From assembly GCF_900104675.1 (NCBI RefSeq), contig NZ_LT629944.1, positions 496,001 to 560,000 on the forward strand: DNA of 64,000 nucleotides. Direction: 5' to 3'. Under the pieces are notes generated by a model. That model was not told the DNA's origin, searched no databases, and was given only the letters and a program-made list of their open reading frames with translations. Numbering within the stretch: the first letter of the stretch is position 1; each line of letters begins with the position of its first letter. Both the position numbers and the translations under genes were made by a program. Shown piece by piece: positions 62,226 through 64,000 of this stretch. Source of the DNA: Angelakisella massiliensis. GTDB lineage: Bacteria; Bacillota; Clostridia; Oscillospirales; Ruminococcaceae.

Positions 62226-62347
62226 GGGTTCAACTCCTCTCCCAATAGATTTTTCAGAAAGCCGCCAACTACATCGCTGGCGGCTCTCTGCATATCCGGC
62301 GTCACATGAGTGTAGGTATCAAGCGTGAACGATGCGTTGGTGTGTCC
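62189..62347 (-). pseudogene. C-terminal remnant of the partner recombinase
   Basis: Reads GHTNASFTLDTYTHVTPDMQ and then VVGGFLKNLLGEELNPWQGN to a stop, homologous to the end of the recombinase at 12989. Everything before the last ~52 codons is replaced by a different sequence. Confidence 0.88.
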
Positions 62348-63192
62348 CTGGATATACGGAGCCGGTGGAGTACCGAGCATCCAGTAAAAAGGACACCACC
62401 TGGCTGGGTCGTTTTACCTTCGAAGCTCTTCGGGATTTTAGCGGTATGAACCGTATTTTGACCATCATTGCACGCGGTTTTTTATTTCACGCTTCGGATG
62501 GTACGCTGTTGTCAGGCGATCCGAGAGAACGAATCAGTTTTGCTTACGATGGCCTGTGTGCCTGGTGTAGCATTCCGGAGGGAGGCGGGAAGCCGAAAGA
62601 AGGTTGGCAGCACCGCACCGATTTTGCGTCACTCCACAAACAGTTTCCCAAGTTAGTGGACAAGGATAGCTGGGGCTGGTTCAGTCGCCACTTCCATCAG
62701 GCTATGCGGTTTGCTACCGAACATCCGGAATTGGTCCGTAAAAACTATGCGGACTCTGCCGGCGAGCTAAGCAAGCGGTTTGACCGAGTGTGGCGCAGCA
62801 AGGTGCTCCAATACCAAACCAAGGCTCTTTCCACCTCTACGGAAGGTGCGTGGACGATCCGCTTTGATGATATGATTGCCGATGCCCTGGAATTGGGCCC
62901 TCTGCGCCGCACAGAACCTGAACTGCCGTCGGATCTGACAGAGAGACTTGAGCAGATTCGCCCTGAGAAAATGCCTTCCAATGTCCTGCCCACCCTGGTG
63001 GCTTATTACCTGGCCAACCGCCCAGAGGACAGCGACTGGGTAGTACTCCCTGTGACCAATTTTGACTGTTACTTCGGCGATACCAACTTTGGCCGGAAGT
63101 ATCTGAACCAACTTCCTCGGGAGGTCATAGAGCGGAGCAATAGTTTCGGTATTAGCCGATATCGAGTAAAAGCGGATTATCTGCCCAAATAA
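62332..63192 (+). CDS. Unknown protein, 5' end fused into recombinase remnant
   Basis: Open frame of 286 codons. The first ~5 codons lie in antisense recombinase DNA, so the original start was probably lost at 62344. The remainder (GMNRILTIIARGFLFHASDG, FAYDGLCAWCSIPEGGGKPK, DSWGWFSRHFHQAMRFATEH, SDWVVLPVTNFDCYFGDTNF) is protein-like and unbroken to the stop and a good terminator. Not recognised; no motif suggests activity. Confidence 0.5.
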   Translation: MRWCVPGYTEPVEYRASSKKDTTWLGRFTFEALRDFSGMNRILTIIARGFLFHASDGTLLSGDPRERISFAYDGLCAWCSIPEGGGKPKEGWQHRTDFASLHKQFPKLVDKDSWGWFSRHFHQAMRFATEHPELVRKNYADSAGELSKRFDRVWRSKVLQYQTKALSTSTEGAWTIRFDDMIADALELGPLRRTEPELPSDLTERLEQIRPEKMPSNVLPTLVAYYLANRPEDSDWVVLPVTNFDCYFGDTNFGRKYLNQLPREVIERSNSFGISRYRVKADYLPK

Positions 63193-63196
63193 ACGG

Positions 63197-63222
63197 CGGG
63201 ACTGGCCAACCGGCCAGTCCCG
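63197..63222 (+). terminator. Terminator of the unknown gene
   Basis: 11-bp stem CGGGACTGGCC/GGCCAGTCCCG, then TATTCTTTGT. Homologous to the terminator at 20439. Confidence 0.85.
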
Positions 63223-63262
63223 TATTCTTTGTATAGGCGATGTAGGTTTTGTTCCGTTTATC

Positions 63263-63853
63263 TTACGTTTCCGTCTCATACGGCCAGGTGTTGATACCGC
63301 CGAATTCATAGATATTGGTGTACCCCAGTTCGGCCAGTGTGGAGGAAGCGGTCTTGCTCCGGTTCCCACTGCGGCAGTAGGCCAGGGGGATGTCCCACTT
63401 TCCGGCGTTGGTAAAGCGGATGCCCATTCGCTCTGCCATAGCCCGGCAGAGCTGGGCGAAGGCGCAGGAGCCGTCAATGAGCTGCTTGCTTGGTACCCAC
63501 GTTCCCAGGGTCACCGGCGGCGGTGCGATCAGCAGGATCTTGTTTCGATCCAGAGGGATACTTGAGAGGAACCGTTCCAATCTCTCAGCGGCCTGCTCGG
63601 GACTACGCCCCTGGAGCAGGTCGTTGGTGCCCAGCATAACGATCAGCAAGTCGGTGTCATCTGGGAAAGCAGGAGCGGCAGAGGGGATCTCCCGGCCGTT
63701 CTGTCCCATATTATAGACTGTCCACCTGGTTTCCGTAGCCAGGATGTCTACCCATCGGCAGTCCGCGTCATGCCGCCCGCCGAAATAGCCCCGCGGGTCG
63801 TAGCCGTAGGTGTTGGAGTCACCGAAACAGATGACCATCATCTTGTATCTCAT
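63263..63853 (-). pseudogene. SGNH hydrolase N-terminal part fused to rhodanese C terminus
   Basis: Codons 1-158 are an SGNH/GDSL hydrolase: ICFGDSNTYGYDPRGYFGGR (nucleophile Ser), MGQNGREIPSAAP, MLGTNDLLQGRSPEQAAERL. After NAGKWDIPLAY (Tyr codon 63377-63379) the frame continues CRSGNRSKTASSTLAELGYT, the end of a rhodanese like that at 20533. The catalytic Asp-x-x-His block (DGVH) is missing here and found instead at 20907-20975. The start is ATG 63853 or the ATG pair at 63841/63838. Confidence 0.88.
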
Positions 63854-63874
63854 CCTCTCTGTGTGGTATCGCTA

Positions 63875-64000
63875 TCATAAATCCAGCAGTTGTTTTACTG
63901 CTTCTGCCATCGCAATCGGAGAATCCAAACGCAATGTCTCTACTCTGACAAGGCTCCCACTGGGAGAAGAATAGCAAAGAGGGCTTTCCTGTCCTGACAT
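63875..64000 (-). CDS. C-terminal end of an unidentified gene (runs off the window)
   Basis: At least 42 codons ending LRLDSPIAMAEAVKQLLDL and a TGA, 22 bases upstream of the SGNH start, so probably co-transcribed with it. Too short to identify. Confidence 0.5.
   Translation of the reverse strand: MSGQESPLCYSSPSGSLVRVETLRLDSPIAMAEAVKQLLDL

Noticed and set aside
1-64000. Possibility that the chimeric genes are all assembly artefacts
   Set aside because: Not excluded, but the target duplication at 47.8/49.5 kb, the matching transposon ends and the complementary tRNA halves are exact biological signatures that an assembler would not invent; the SGNH and esterase joints still need read support.

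Overview
The window looks like a chromosome segment of a Gram-positive gut anaerobe of the Clostridia, probably Oscillospiraceae-like. The reasons are the GC-rich core genes, strong AGGAGG-type ribosome sites, tRNA genes with encoded CCA, and mobile elements typical of gut Firmicutes (Tn4451-family transposon, MobP- and MobV-type relaxases, IS1595-family resistance unit). The species call is inference. Positions come from reading the sequence; homology calls are from memory of protein families, with no database search.

Layout. (1) 1-5.3 kb is core pyrimidine biosynthesis on the minus strand, pyrC-carA-carB, with a clear promoter and a leader hairpin. (2) 5.7-41.6 kb is a mosaic island at tRNA-Pro(UGG). 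A 5' tRNA-Pro piece at 5733 and a 3' piece at 41528 fit each other 36 kb apart, and an intact tRNA-Pro lies at 5916. Inside are an SGNH hydrolase/TetR pair, an oleate hydratase, a DUF4143 ATPase, and an integrative mobilizable element (two overlapping tyrosine recombinases, RelE/Phd toxin-antitoxin, Sel1-repeat relaxase, accessory protein, replication-type HTH protein, excisionase). Next come a DUF6076 protein, a rhodanese lipoprotein and wreckage of a type I restriction system. The main item follows: a 16.5-kb, seven-gene, co-directional operon (39756 down to 23297). It encodes an Xre regulator, a HamA-like protein, a HamB-like helicase, a type III-like Mod methyltransferase, a Res-like helicase-nuclease, a SNF2/HepA helicase with an N-terminal HEPN domain, and a giant sacsin/Hsp90-like ATPase.

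(3) 41.6-46.6 kb is a second mobilizable-element remnant (membrane-anchored orphan protein, integrase, excisionase, headless Sel1-relaxase) fused to broken host genes. (4) 46.6-56.65 kb is a Tn4451-family transposon inserted in an HTH/zinc-ribbon gene, whose two halves are still visible. It carries an ANT(9)-like spectinomycin resistance gene, a nucleoside phosphorylase and a kinase-like gene interrupted by a 1724-bp lnu(C) unit matching MTnSag1 in size and content, with an 8-bp target duplication. (5) 57-64 kb holds AT-rich orphan genes (DUF6236, a repeat lipoprotein), another tandem-recombinase remnant and an SGNH-rhodanese chimera.

A recurring theme is split and chimeric genes: a tRNA cut in two, an SGNH gene whose halves lie 42 kb apart and break at the same codon, HsdR fused to an SGNH tail, and an element regulator fused to an esterase. 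The window therefore records repeated integration, deletion and microhomology joining around a defence-gene hotspot.
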